DNA of 64,000 nucleotides from Stenotrophomonas rhizophila (GTDB lineage: Bacteria; Pseudomonadota; Gammaproteobacteria; Xanthomonadales; Xanthomonadaceae): NCBI RefSeq assembly GCF_003751305.1, contig NZ_RJKV01000002.1, positions 372,001-436,000 of the forward strand, in the 5' to 3' direction. A model generated the notes under the pieces. It made no database searches. It saw only the letters and a list, made by a program, of their open reading frames with translations, and was not told the origin of the DNA. Each line of letters opens with the position of its first letter. Position 1 is the first letter of the stretch. Both the position numbers and the translations under genes were made by a program. Below, piece after piece: positions 49,073-59,219 of the stretch.

Positions 49073-50128
49073 ATGGCCGAGTACCTGCTGTTTGCGACGG
49101 AGCGTTATGCGCTGCCCATTCTCGCCCCTCTGGCGCAGGCGTTGCACGCATCCGGTCAATCGGTGTCGGCCTGGTTCGCCGATGGCGCCGCTGGCGCGTC
49201 GCTGCCCGGCGTGCCCAATGCAGGCCTGAAAGACGCGCTGGCACTACGTCCGCGCGCGGTGTTCAGCGCCGCCAACTGGGTGCCGCCGTTCATTGCCGGG
49301 GCCAAGGTGCAGGTCTTCCACGGCTTCAACGTGCAGAAGCGCGACAGTGCCCGCGGCCACTTCCGGGTGCGCGGCCTGTTCGATCTGTACTGCACGCAGG
49401 GCCCGGCCACGACCACCCCGTTCCGCGAGCTGGCCGCGCGCGAGGGCCACTTCGCCGTGGCCGAGACCGGCTGGCCCAAGCTCGATCCGCTGTTCCGCGA
49501 TGACGGTGGCCTGAGCGCGGGACTGCGCGTGCCGGCACAGGGCCGCCCGGTGATCCTGTTCGGCTCGACCTTCACCGAGCGGCTGAGCGCCGCGCCGCAT
49601 CTGTACGAGCAGATCGCGGCCGATATCGCCCGTGGCGAGCACTACTGGCTGCTGACCCTGCACCCCAAGTGCGCCCCGGAGCTGTTCGACCGTTACCGCG
49701 CGCTGGCAGGCCCGCATGCGCGCTTCATCGAGCCGGAACAGGTGATGGCCGCGCAGCGCGCCGCCGATGTGCTGGTCTCGGATACGTCCTCGATCGTCTC
49801 CGAGTTCATCGTGCAGCACAAACCGGTGGTGACCTTCCGTAACCGGGTTCCGCAGCCGCACATGATCGATTTCGACGATGCCACCCAACTGCCGGCGATG
49901 CTGGCCCAGGCGTTGAATCCCACCCCGGCGTTGATGGCCGAAATCCGGCGCTACGCCGATACCATCCATCCGTTCCGCGATGGGTATTCGGCCGAGCGGG
50001 TGATCGCGGCGACCGAGGATTTCCTGTCCGGTGAACTCGGCACGCTCAAGCGCAAACCGTTCGGTGCGTGGACGCGTGGTCTGCAGATCCGCAAGGAGCT
50101 CGGGTATTGGGGGCCGGCGAAGCGGTAA
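49073..50128 (+). CDS. CDP-glycerol glycerophosphotransferase-family protein
   Basis: 351-residue protein with the Glyphos_transf pattern: an N-terminal AEYLLFATERYALPILAPLAQAL, GAKVQVFHGFNVQKRD (HG motif), and C-terminal VSDTSSIVSEFIVQHKPVVTF, the SDxSS motif. These enzymes move glycerol-phosphate-type groups onto glycan acceptors. GAGGAGG (49061-49067) lies five bases before ATG 49073; an adjacent ATG at 49070 is too close. The Shine-Dalgarno is inside the first codons of the divergent GT2 gene. Probably acts on LPS or a capsule with the neighbouring transferases. Confidence 0.88.
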   Translation: MAEYLLFATERYALPILAPLAQALHASGQSVSAWFADGAAGASLPGVPNAGLKDALALRPRAVFSAANWVPPFIAGAKVQVFHGFNVQKRDSARGHFRVRGLFDLYCTQGPATTTPFRELAAREGHFAVAETGWPKLDPLFRDDGGLSAGLRVPAQGRPVILFGSTFTERLSAAPHLYEQIAADIARGEHYWLLTLHPKCAPELFDRYRALAGPHARFIEPEQVMAAQRAADVLVSDTSSIVSEFIVQHKPVVTFRNRVPQPHMIDFDDATQLPAMLAQALNPTPALMAEIRRYADTIHPFRDGYSAERVIAATEDFLSGELGTLKRKPFGAWTRGLQIRKELGYWGPAKR

Positions 50129-50162
50129 GACTGCGGTCGCGATTCCTGCCAGATTGCGAGCA

Positions 50163-50184
50163 GCCGGCCAGCGGCCGGCACTAC
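50163..50184. repeat. SMAG/REP palindrome
   Basis: GCCGGCC-AGC-GGCCGGC followed by ACTAC. The same motif as at 23.8 kb, with the CTAC (GTAG) foot on the right. Located between the convergent glycerophosphotransferase-like and PH-domain genes. Confidence 0.85.
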
Positions 50185-50213
50185 CGGGATAGTGAGGCTG
50201 CGTGGATGCGCTC

Positions 50214-51731
50214 CTACCAGCGCAGGCGACGCTTCGCCAACGCGCGGCCCAACTGTTGGTACACCGCACGCGCCTCCGCTTCCGGCAGGTACTGCAGCAC
50301 CAGCGGCGTGCCCATGCCTGCACCCGCGGTATCCAGCCATACGCTGGCGGTGCCCAGCCGGCGGTCCAGCGGCGAGCGGGTCAGGCGCAGCGCCTGCAGC
50401 TTGTCCAGTTCGGCAAAGCGCCACCAGCGCTGCCACCAGCCGCCGCGCACGGCGACGTAGTCGTCATCCAGGTGATAGCCGATGCGCGCCATCTGCCGGT
50501 GCGCGCGGAACGCCGACCACGGCAGCCAAAGCAGCAACACCGCGCCCCACGGCCCGCCGTACCAGATCGCCGCCGCCGTCAGCAACGGAACGATGCACAG
50601 CGCGGCCAGGCACAGCCGCCACCAGCCGCGCATCTGCACCGGCTGCCAGCGCGCTGGCGGCCACTGCAGGTGCGGCAGCAGATGCTGGACCAGCCCATCG
50701 CAGACGGCCGGCGTCGCCAGCGGCGCCAGCTCGCGCAGGTCACGCCGCTCACCTTCGCCGGGGTTGCCGGCAGCGATATCGATACGCAGTTGCCGGCGCT
50801 GGAACCAGCGCTGCAGCGCACTCTCGCGCAACGTCCAGGCCTGGATCCGGCGCCGCGCCACGCTGGTGCGCATGCGGGTCAGAAGCCCACTGGCCACGGT
50901 CAGCCGGCGCTCGTGCTCACTGAGCCGGAAGCCGTAATAGCGCAGCAGCGCGAGCACCACCGACAACACCCGCAGCATCACCCAGAAGCCCACCACGGCG
51001 ACCACCGCGGCAATGGTCCACAGCCACATCCCGGGGTGCAGGTGGCTGGCATACCCGAAGGCCTGCCGACCGCCGGCCTCGATCACATCGGAGACGCTGC
51101 CACGCGGGAACAACTGCACCATCGCGCCCAGCACTGCCACCACCACGACCCAGCCGCGGTTGGACAGCAGGCCGATACGGACCACCTCGCCCGGGTTCAA
51201 GGCGAGCAGCACATCCTCGGCCGGTTCGGCCGCAGCGGCGTCGCCCTCGGCCGTGGCCGGCACTGCCTGACCGCGCTGGCGTACCAGGCGCTCCAGTGCC
51301 AGCGCCTGATCCAGTTTGAGCACCCGCATTTCCGCTTCGGGGCGATGGCCGCCGGCCGATTCCAGCTTCAGCTCGGCCACGCCGAACAGGCGGTGCAACG
51401 GGTTCTGGTGGACCACCACGTTGTGGATGCGGGCGAAGGGGATCTCGCGACGATTGCGCGCGAACACCCCGCTGCGCACGGTGATGGCCGACGCGCCGAT
51501 CCGATAGCGATAGGTGAGGTACTGCAGCACCGAGTACGCAACCAGCGCCACCACGGCGATCACCGGGCCGAGTGACAGCCACAGCTCATCGCGGTCGCCG
51601 CGCTGGCCGAACACCACCAGCGCGATCAGCGGTACCAGGCCCTGACGCAACTGCATCAGCAGCACGAACAGCCATGACCAGGGATGCAGCCGCTGCTCCG
51701 GCGCGGCATCAAGCGGCGGCGGGGTACTCAC
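50214..51731 (-). CDS. Bacterial PH-domain membrane protein (YdbT-like)
   Basis: 505 residues with three bPH_2 domains, each preceded by a pair of hydrophobic segments. Visible PH cores: YRIGASAITVRSGVFARNRREI (about 75-95), YYGFRLSEHERRLTVASGLL (about 285), and IGYHLDDDYVAVRGGWWQRWW near the C-terminus. Resembles B. subtilis YdbT. GTG start overlaps the stop of the small PH gene by four bases, so YdbS-YdbT are coupled. Function is unknown; YdbST have been linked to envelope stress or bacteriocin resistance. Confidence 0.88.
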   Translation of the reverse strand: MSTPPPLDAAPEQRLHPWSWLFVLLMQLRQGLVPLIALVVFGQRGDRDELWLSLGPVIAVVALVAYSVLQYLTYRYRIGASAITVRSGVFARNRREIPFARIHNVVVHQNPLHRLFGVAELKLESAGGHRPEAEMRVLKLDQALALERLVRQRGQAVPATAEGDAAAAEPAEDVLLALNPGEVVRIGLLSNRGWVVVVAVLGAMVQLFPRGSVSDVIEAGGRQAFGYASHLHPGMWLWTIAAVVAVVGFWVMLRVLSVVLALLRYYGFRLSEHERRLTVASGLLTRMRTSVARRRIQAWTLRESALQRWFQRRQLRIDIAAGNPGEGERRDLRELAPLATPAVCDGLVQHLLPHLQWPPARWQPVQMRGWWRLCLAALCIVPLLTAAAIWYGGPWGAVLLLWLPWSAFRAHRQMARIGYHLDDDYVAVRGGWWQRWWRFAELDKLQALRLTRSPLDRRLGTASVWLDTAGAGMGTPLVLQYLPEAEARAVYQQLGRALAKRRLRW

Positions 51732-52288
51732 AGTGCGTCGTCGTCCTGGTCCAGCTGGTGCGCAAGGGTGTCGCGCAGGCGCTCGGCATCGGCGCTGTCC
51801 AGCCCACTGAGCGTGACCGCACTGAAGCGGCTGCCGGCGGTATGCACGACCAGCGTGCTCAAGCCGGCACTGCGTTCGATCGGGCCACGGCGCAGATCCA
51901 GGTGCTGCACGCGCGAGGTCGGTACACGGGTTTCGTTCTGCCAGAGCAGGTCGCGGCGCAAGCCAAGGCCCTGCGCATCCAGCCGCCAATACGTGCGGCG
52001 CTGGCGGCGAAACGCGAGGGCCGCACCGATCAGCGCGCCGAGCACGACCATGCCGGTTGCGCCCCACCAGCGTCCCGGCAGATCGAACACCACCCACAGC
52101 GCGCCGAGCACGCCACCCAGCAGGAGTGCGCCGGCGATCGCACCACCGAACGCGGCCAGCGAGGCCGAACGCAGGGGCATCGCCTGCCAGTCGGGGGCGG
52201 CCGGCAACAGCGGCAAGGGCGGCGGCACGGGAGTGTCGAGAAGTTCGGACAAGGCAAGGCGCTCGGCTGGAAAACGGACCGGGCGCAT
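51728..52288 (-). CDS. Bacterial PH-domain membrane protein (YdbS-like)
   Basis: 186 residues with two N-terminal hydrophobic segments (about 43-70 and 78-95) and one bPH_2 domain (WRLDAQGLGLRRDLLWQNET, then RVQHLDLRRGPIERSAGLSTLVV). The classic motif TRVPTSRVQHLDLRRGPIERS is clear. First of the coupled YdbS/YdbT pair (GTGA overlap with the next gene). Function unknown, partner of the three-PH protein. Confidence 0.9.
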   Translation of the reverse strand: MRPVRFPAERLALSELLDTPVPPPLPLLPAAPDWQAMPLRSASLAAFGGAIAGALLLGGVLGALWVVFDLPGRWWGATGMVVLGALIGAALAFRRQRRTYWRLDAQGLGLRRDLLWQNETRVPTSRVQHLDLRRGPIERSAGLSTLVVHTAGSRFSAVTLSGLDSADAERLRDTLAHQLDQDDDAL

Positions 52289-52338
52289 GCGTACAGGTGC
52301 AACCGCCCGTGGCGCAGACGGTAGCAGGTTGCCGTGGG

Positions 52339-53484
52339 CTATTGCGCGGCCTGGATCAGTGCGTCCACATCGAGCAGGTGGCCGGCGCGTTCGGCCTTGG
52401 TGCGCAGGTACTGCTCGTTCTCGGCGGTGATGTCGCCGGTGACCGGCACGCAGTCGACCACGTCAATGCCGGCATTGCGCAGGCGCTGGGCCTTGGTCGG
52501 GTTGTTGCTGAGCAGCTGCACACGGCTGACGCCCAGGCCCTGCAGCATCGCCACGGCACTGCCGTAGCGGCGCTCGTCGGCACCGAAGCCAAGCTGTGCA
52601 TCGGCGTCGATCGTGTCCAGACCGTCGTGCTGGTAACCGTAGGCGCGCATCTTCGCGGCGATACCGGTGCCGCGGCCTTCCTGGTCCAGGTACAGCAGCA
52701 CGCCGCCGCCGAGGTCCTTGAGCTTGCGCAGGCCGCGCCGCAGCTGGTCGCCGCAGTCGCACTTGAGCGAGCCGAACAGATCACCGGTCAGGCAGGAGGA
52801 GTGCACGCGAACCGGCACCACGGCGGACAGATCCGGGGTGCCCACGATGATGGCGACCTGGTCACGCTGGGCCACGCCGCCGCGGAACACCGCGAATTCG
52901 GTCATGCCGACCTCGCGCAGCGGCACCGGCGAGCGGGCCACCAGTTCATACGCATGCGCGGCCTGCTCGGCGCCCTGACTCAGGTCGCACAGCGAGACCT
53001 GCGCGCAGTCGTCGAAGCGGCGGTCATCGGCGGCCAGCAGCACGCCGACCATCGCCGGCAGCAGCAGGCCGAGGCGGGCGATTTCCACCGCGCCATCGTC
53101 CAGCGCTTCGCCACCGGTCCAGCCCGGGGGCATCGCACCGGGGTCGCGCAGGTAGCTGAGCGAGGGCAGGGCATCGAAGTCGATGCCGGCCAGCGGCACG
53201 CGCGCGCCCCGATCGGCGCTCACCCCGAGCACACGGGCGCGGGTGGCGGTGAGGAACAGGTAGTGGCGATCTTCCGCGGCCGCGGCAAAGGCGGTGAAGC
53301 TGGTGCGGGTACTGCTGTCCAGCGCGATGAAAGCCAGGCGCTGGCCCTGGCCATCGTCGATCACCACCGGACGGCCGGCACGCAGTTCGGCCACCGCGCG
53401 CTCGCAACGGATCGCGGCCGGGTCGCCGAACAGGGAAGAAGCAGAGGACATGTCTGGGGCCGTGGGGGACATCGTGGTTTCCAC
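52339..53484 (-). CDS. ribA: GTP cyclohydrolase II with degenerate RibB-like N-terminal domain
   Basis: 381 residues. The C-terminal half (about 185-370) is RibA, the first step of riboflavin synthesis: VRVHSSCLTGDLFGSLKCDCGDQLR (the three zinc Cys are in CLTGDLFGSLKCDC), YLDQEGRGTGIAAK and LLSNNPTKAQRL. The N-terminal ~180 residues (RCERAVAELRAGRPVVIDDG) resemble 3,4-DHBP synthase, but the acidic active-site DEDRENEGD loop is replaced by DDGQGQRLAFIA, so this half is probably inactive. No FMN riboswitch was seen upstream. Confidence 0.92.
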   Translation of the reverse strand: METTMSPTAPDMSSASSLFGDPAAIRCERAVAELRAGRPVVIDDGQGQRLAFIALDSSTRTSFTAFAAAAEDRHYLFLTATRARVLGVSADRGARVPLAGIDFDALPSLSYLRDPGAMPPGWTGGEALDDGAVEIARLGLLLPAMVGVLLAADDRRFDDCAQVSLCDLSQGAEQAAHAYELVARSPVPLREVGMTEFAVFRGGVAQRDQVAIIVGTPDLSAVVPVRVHSSCLTGDLFGSLKCDCGDQLRRGLRKLKDLGGGVLLYLDQEGRGTGIAAKMRAYGYQHDGLDTIDADAQLGFGADERRYGSAVAMLQGLGVSRVQLLSNNPTKAQRLRNAGIDVVDCVPVTGDITAENEQYLRTKAERAGHLLDVDALIQAAQ

Positions 53485-53540
53485 AGTGGGGACGGATCGC
53501 GGCGATTCAATCGCACCAGGGGCGCGACGCTGCGTCGCAG

Positions 53541-54458
53541 TCAGTGCGGATGGTCCTCGGTGGCATAGGGATCGTCTTCACCGCTCTGCGGTGGGCGCAG
53601 CGTATAGCGCTTGTAGGTCCACTGATACTGCGCCGGATCGCGCCGGGCGATGCGTTCGATCCCGGCATTGAGGGCGGTGGCCGCGGTGCGCGGGTCCGGA
53701 TCGGCCACGGCCGTCGGGGTCGCTTCAATATGCAGGGCGAACTCCATGCCCGGGCCGATCCGCTCGCACCAGCCGTACAGCACGGTTGCGCCGGTGCGGT
53801 CGGCCAGCCGGTTGACCAGGGTCATGGTCAGCGCCTCCACCCCGAAGAAGGGGGCGAACACCCCGTCGCCGGCCTTGGGCTGCTGGTCGGGCAGGATGCC
53901 GGTGGCGCCGCCGTCCTTGAGGACCTTGAACAACTGGCGCACGGCCGGGCCCTCGGCGCGCACCTGCTGCACGTTGTCGCCGCCGCGGACCAGCTGCAGG
54001 AAGGCATCGCCCACTTCCTCATCCGGCGCCTTGTAGACGATCGCGATCGGCCCGCGCGAGGCCAGCCACTGGTTGAGCAGCTCCCAGTTGCCGTAATGCG
54101 GTGCCGCCACGATCACGCCTTTGCCGGCGGCCAGGGCGGCGTCGTACAGCGCCTCGCCGTGACGCTCGGTCAACCGCGCGAGATTGCGTTCGCGCGGCTG
54201 GGTCCACAGGCGCAGGGTCTCGATGGCCTGCAGCGCGGTCGAGCGCAGCACCTCGCGGTGGAGCACGGTGCGCTCGGCCTCGCCCATGTCGGGGTAGGCC
54301 AGCTCGAGGTTGCGGCGGGTGACGCGGCTCTCACGGGCATTGAGACGGATCCACAGCCAGGCCAGGACGGAGGCGAAGGCACGCAGCCAGGACCAGGGCA
54401 GGCGGGTGAACAGGGCAGCGGCGCGGTAGGCCAGGCGGGCAGTGGTGTGCGGTTTCAT
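53541..54458 (-). CDS. Lipid A lauroyl/myristoyl acyltransferase (LpxL/HtrB family)
   Basis: 305-residue inner-membrane acyltransferase. N-terminal hydrophobic anchor (RLPWSWLRAFASVLAWLWIRL), RRNLELAYPDMGEAER, and the catalytic H-x4-E/D motif VAAPHYGNWELLNQWL. Conserved ILPDQQPKAGDGVFAPFFG follows. Late acyltransferases add the secondary acyl chain of lipid A using acyl-ACP. The start MKPHTTARLAYR is preferred over a longer frame. Divergent from dtd. Which chain it adds is not predictable. Confidence 0.92.
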   Translation of the reverse strand: MKPHTTARLAYRAAALFTRLPWSWLRAFASVLAWLWIRLNARESRVTRRNLELAYPDMGEAERTVLHREVLRSTALQAIETLRLWTQPRERNLARLTERHGEALYDAALAAGKGVIVAAPHYGNWELLNQWLASRGPIAIVYKAPDEEVGDAFLQLVRGGDNVQQVRAEGPAVRQLFKVLKDGGATGILPDQQPKAGDGVFAPFFGVEALTMTLVNRLADRTGATVLYGWCERIGPGMEFALHIEATPTAVADPDPRTAATALNAGIERIARRDPAQYQWTYKRYTLRPPQSGEDDPYATEDHPH

Positions 54459-54543
54459 CACTGCAAAGTCTAGCCGCTGGCGGCCTGCCTGTCGGCGCGC
54501 GGGCACGTTAAGGTAGGCCGCCTTCAGTTGCGGAGCCTTGTCC

Positions 54544-54984
54544 ATGCTTGTCCTGATCCAGCGCGTCAGCGAAGCCAGCGTCCGTGTCGAGGGGGCGGTC
54601 ATCGGCCAGATCGGCTCCGGCCTGCTGGCCCTGGTGGGCATGGAACCGGGCGACAGCGAGGCCCAGATCGCCCGGATGGCCGATCGCCTGCTTGGTTACC
54701 GTGTGTTTGGCGATGAGGCCGGAAAGATGAACCGGTCCCTGCGTGATACCGGTGGCGGATTGCTGCTGGTCAGCCAATTCACCCTGGCGGCCGATACATC
54801 CAGTGGGATGCGGCCGGGCTTCAGTAACGCCGCGCCGCCGGCGGAGGCTGAACGCGGATTCAACCGGCTGGTCGATATCTGCAGACAAAAACACGCGCCG
54901 GGGGTGGAAACCGGCCAGTTTGGTGCCCATATGGTTGTCAGCCTGGTCAACGATGGTCCCGTGACCTTCCTGCTCAGACCCTAG
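54544..54984 (+). CDS. dtd: D-aminoacyl-tRNA deacylase
   Basis: 146-residue homodimeric proofreading enzyme that removes D-amino acids from tRNA. The two cross-subunit signature motifs are present: [12 protein letters not shown] and, near the C-terminus, [12 protein letters not shown]-terminal [17 protein letters not shown] is typical. GGAG eight bases before the ATG at 54544; a TTG two codons upstream is possible but lacks support. Confidence 0.97.
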   Translation: MLVLIQRVSEASVRVEGAVIGQIGSGLLALVGMEPGDSEAQIARMADRLLGYRVFGDEAGKMNRSLRDTGGGLLLVSQFTLAADTSSGMRPGFSNAAPPAEAERGFNRLVDICRQKHAPGVETGQFGAHMVVSLVNDGPVTFLLRP

Positions 54985-55022
54985 CCCCCGGGACCACCGC
55001 CCGGGAACGCGGGGCGCCGGGC

Positions 55023-55031
55023 TGGTATAAT
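55023..55031 (+). promoter_or_regulatory. Extended -10 promoter of rpoD
   Basis: TGG-TATAAT (55023-55031), perfect -10 hexamer with TGn extension and no recognisable -35 at the expected distance. Predicted start about 55038, giving a 5'-UTR of roughly 37 bases before the rpoD ATG at 55075. Confidence 0.75.
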
Positions 55032-55074
55032 GCTAGGTTCTATTCCCTCTCCCAGCCGGTGGCGCGAGCACTAC

Positions 55075-56922
<1,848 letters not shown>

Positions 56923-56955
56923 TCGATACCGGCGCATCGCGTTGAAACCCGACAG

Positions 56956-56982
56956 ACCCCGCGCAAGCGGGGTTTGTTTTTT
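56956..56982 (+). terminator. Rho-independent terminator of rpoD
   Basis: ACCCCGC (56956-56962), GCAA loop, GCGGGGT (56967-56973), then TTGTTTTTT. Compact, strong intrinsic terminator 34 bases after the rpoD stop. Confidence 0.93.
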
Positions 56983-57094
56983 GGGGCGGGTGGCGCCGCG
57001 TGGTGTACTCGAGCCTAGCGGCGGCGCAGCGGATGGAGGGGTGTTCGACGGGGTTGGGATCGCTAAGCTGATTTTGTGATTTCGTTGCGTTTTT

Positions 57095-57214
57095 CGTAAC
57101 TTAATTACGGATTTTTTCTCGGTGTTCTGAGGGGTGATGTTATTTCAATCAATGGCTTATATGTTTAATTGGGTTGCGCTTCGCCGAAGATTGGCGTATA
57201 GACTCGTAACTTAA
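57095..57214. promoter_or_regulatory. Promoter and paired operator-like sites of hipH
   Basis: The 10-mer CGTAACTTAA occurs at 57095-57104 and again at 57205-57214. The first copy is part of a perfect palindrome CGTAA-CTTAA-TTACG (57095-57109). Between them, TTGCGC (57174-57179) and TATAGA (57197-57202), 17 bp apart, form a possible promoter; the second site covers the start region just downstream. The surrounding 57060-57220 is unusually AT-rich for this genome. Fits autoregulation by the winged-helix domain of the adjacent toxin. Confidence 0.6.
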
Positions 57215-57234
57215 CTCGTCCCGAAACTCAGGCC

Positions 57235-58635
57235 ATGGCCCGTCCCCGTACCGTCCAGCTCCAGACGCTGTTCGACAACCTGCCTGCTGGCGAGGTCGTC
57301 CCAGCTGCCGATCTCGTCGATCGCCTGGGCGTCACCCGGACAACCCTGAGCCGTCTGGTCGCCGAGGCCGGGGACCGCCTGGTGCGACTTGGCCGCACCC
57401 GCGCCACGGCCTATGCCGTCCGCCAGCAGACCGCCGCGGGCAGCGAGTGGCCGCTGTTCCGGCTGGGGCCGGACGCCACCCTTGAAGAACTGGGCACGGT
57501 CGTGGCACTCACGGGCGAGACCTTCCACGTGGCGACCACCGCCGCACGCCCCAATCTGACCCGTTCGCCAGACGAGACCGTCGATGGCCACTTCCCGGGG
57601 CTGCCGTGGTATCTGGACGACCTGCGGCCACAGGGCTTCCTTGGGCGTACGTTCGCGCATCGTCGCGGCCGTGCTCTGGGCGTCCCCGACGACCTCAATC
57701 GCTGGCAATTGGGTGACACTCTGCAGGCGCTGGTACGTGCAGGGGGGACTGAAATCGGTGATCTCCTGCTTGGCGGCGACGCCGTGCAGATGGCGTTGCG
57801 CGCGCTCGATGCGCCTGGCGATCATGTCCTGGCCGGGCAGCGCGCACGTCGTTATCCCGAGCGCGCCGCAGCGGCACTGGAAGGCGAGGACGTCGGATCG
57901 TCGCCGGGTGGCGAGCAACCGAAGTTCACTGCCACGGTGGAGCATGAGGGAGGGCGCTATGCGGCGCTGGTGAAGTTCGCGCAGCCCACCGCAGGCGAGG
58001 CCGCCGAACGCTGGGCGGACCTGCTGGTCTGCGAGCACCTCGCCCTGCAGTGCCTGCGCGACGCGGGCGTGCCGGCAGCGGTGTCCGAGATCCTCCAGAC
58101 CGACACGCATACGTTCCTGGAGGTGCAGCGCTTCGACCGCACCGTCGACGTGCTGGGCCGGCGCGGCTTCGTCTCGCTGTTGGCGCTGTCTTCGGCCTTC
58201 GTCGGTGACGTGACCGTGGACTGGGGGACCGCTGCCGACGCGCTGATGACGCAGGGCTGGGTCGATCGCGACGCGCAGGCCGCGATGGGAAGGCTGCACG
58301 CGTTCGGCCGGCTGATCGGCAACAGCGACATGCATCAGGGCAATCTGGGTTTCCACCTGGTCGACCGCGGCCCGCTGCCGTTGGCGCCCGCGTATGACAT
58401 GTTGCCGATGTCACTGGCACCCTCGCGCACAGGGGTGCTGCGTGTGGCTACGCCGCTCGCCTCCATCGCGCCGGAGCGCAGCGGCCAGCTCGCGCACCTG
58501 CACTGGGCAGCGCCGCTGGCGGTGGACTACTGGCAGCGCGTGGCGGGCTCGGCGCTGCTGCGCTCGGGCGTACTGCGTGAGCTGGCTGCGGAGAATGCGC
58601 GTCGGGTGCAGGCGATGGGGCAGCGTTTTGGCTGA
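57235..58635 (+). CDS. HipA-family toxin with fused N-terminal DNA-binding domain (YjjJ/HipH-like)
   Basis: 466 residues. Residues about 1-65 form a winged helix (LQTLFDNLPAGEVVPAADLVD, then RLGVTRTTLSRLVAEAGDRLVRLGRTRATAYAV region). The rest is HipA-like: FLGRTFAHRRG, GSSPGGEQPKFTATV (the ATP-loop Ser-rich motif), VKFAQP, RLIGNSDMHQGNLGFH (catalytic-loop Asp and Asn) and PAYDMLPM (metal-binding Asp). No separate HipB gene is present, as in E. coli YjjJ (HipH), where the DNA-binding part is fused. HipH has been reported as a DNA-damaging toxin; activity here is inferred. Upstream it has two similar operator-like sites. Confidence 0.9.
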   Translation: MARPRTVQLQTLFDNLPAGEVVPAADLVDRLGVTRTTLSRLVAEAGDRLVRLGRTRATAYAVRQQTAAGSEWPLFRLGPDATLEELGTVVALTGETFHVATTAARPNLTRSPDETVDGHFPGLPWYLDDLRPQGFLGRTFAHRRGRALGVPDDLNRWQLGDTLQALVRAGGTEIGDLLLGGDAVQMALRALDAPGDHVLAGQRARRYPERAAAALEGEDVGSSPGGEQPKFTATVEHEGGRYAALVKFAQPTAGEAAERWADLLVCEHLALQCLRDAGVPAAVSEILQTDTHTFLEVQRFDRTVDVLGRRGFVSLLALSSAFVGDVTVDWGTAADALMTQGWVDRDAQAAMGRLHAFGRLIGNSDMHQGNLGFHLVDRGPLPLAPAYDMLPMSLAPSRTGVLRVATPLASIAPERSGQLAHLHWAAPLAVDYWQRVAGSALLRSGVLRELAAENARRVQAMGQRFG

Positions 58636-58691
58636 TGTGAGGGTTGCAGTGGAAAGCGCCGGCGGGCCTCCACTACACTGTGCGGCCGCAA

Positions 58692-58767
58692 GGGCCTATA
58701 GCTCAACGGTTAGAGCAGAGGACTCATAATCCTTTGGTTCCAGGTTCGAATCCTGGTGGGCCCACCA
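58692..58767 (+). tRNA. tRNA, anticodon CAT (Ile2 or elongator Met)
   Basis: Complete 76-nt cloverleaf with encoded CCA. Acceptor GGGCCTA (58692-58698) pairs with TGGGCCC (58757-58763). D-arm GCTC/GAGC, anticodon stem GAGGA/TCCTT around CTCATAA (CAT at positions 34-36), and T-arm CCAGG/CCTGG around TTCGAAT. A CAT anticodon in bacteria is either Met or the lysidine-modified Ile2. The short D-loop (GCTCAACGGTTAGAGC) resembles Ile2 tRNAs more than elongator Met. It follows the HipH-like gene by 56 bases. A small hairpin (CACTCC/GGAGTG) overlaps the CCA end. Confidence 0.93.
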
Positions 58768-58780
58768 CTCCAAAAGGAGT

Positions 58781-59011
58781 GCGGCAGTATGTGTATCGCA
58801 TGCGAGCGCTGAGACTTCGGCGATCCCTCAAGTACTGGTACCGAGCGCTGAAGCCTCGGAGGCGGAGTATGGGCGGCGCATCTACAGCGAGATCAAGATG
58901 TGGACAGGCGCAGCATTTGAGCGGCTGACACAGCTGCTGGCGCCCCGCCATTTGAACCAAGAGGCATCGACACGGAGTTGGTCGTTAGCCCAGTGCGCAG
59001 GGCGGCCCTGA
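58781..59011 (+). pseudogene. Possible decayed coding fragment downstream of tRNA
   Basis: A frame open from about 58781 to a TGA at 59009-59011 encodes a segment with protein-like composition (EAEYGRRIYSEIKMWTGAAF, then ERLTQLLAPRHLNQE) but no start codon or Shine-Dalgarno. The first part contains a near-repeat of GAGCGCTGA-x-x-C-TCGG (58804 and 58842 regions). I do not recognise a family. It may be the remnant of a gene truncated by events at the tRNA; equally it could be chance. Confidence 0.3.
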
Positions 59012-59219
59012 AGAGGGACACAGGCCTGTCAATACGGGTCACGTATCCGTCATCGTTCGTAGCTTCAACAGAAGACGTTCCAAACGATCTGGTAAGCGTG
59101 GCGACGCCGTTGAATCGCACTTCACTAGCCAATGGAGCCAATGGTCCGGCAGTTGAGCGTGGGAAAAATCTATCGGAAACAGGCCTTCAACGCACAATGA
59201 CTGCTGATAATTTGTGCTC

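Noticed and set aside
57137..57214. A 26-codon frame (MLFQSMAYMF...) preceding hipH with a weak purine stretch upstream.
   Set aside because: The SD-like AGGGG is only two bases from the ATG, the frame overlaps the putative promoter and operator, and there is no protein-like signal.
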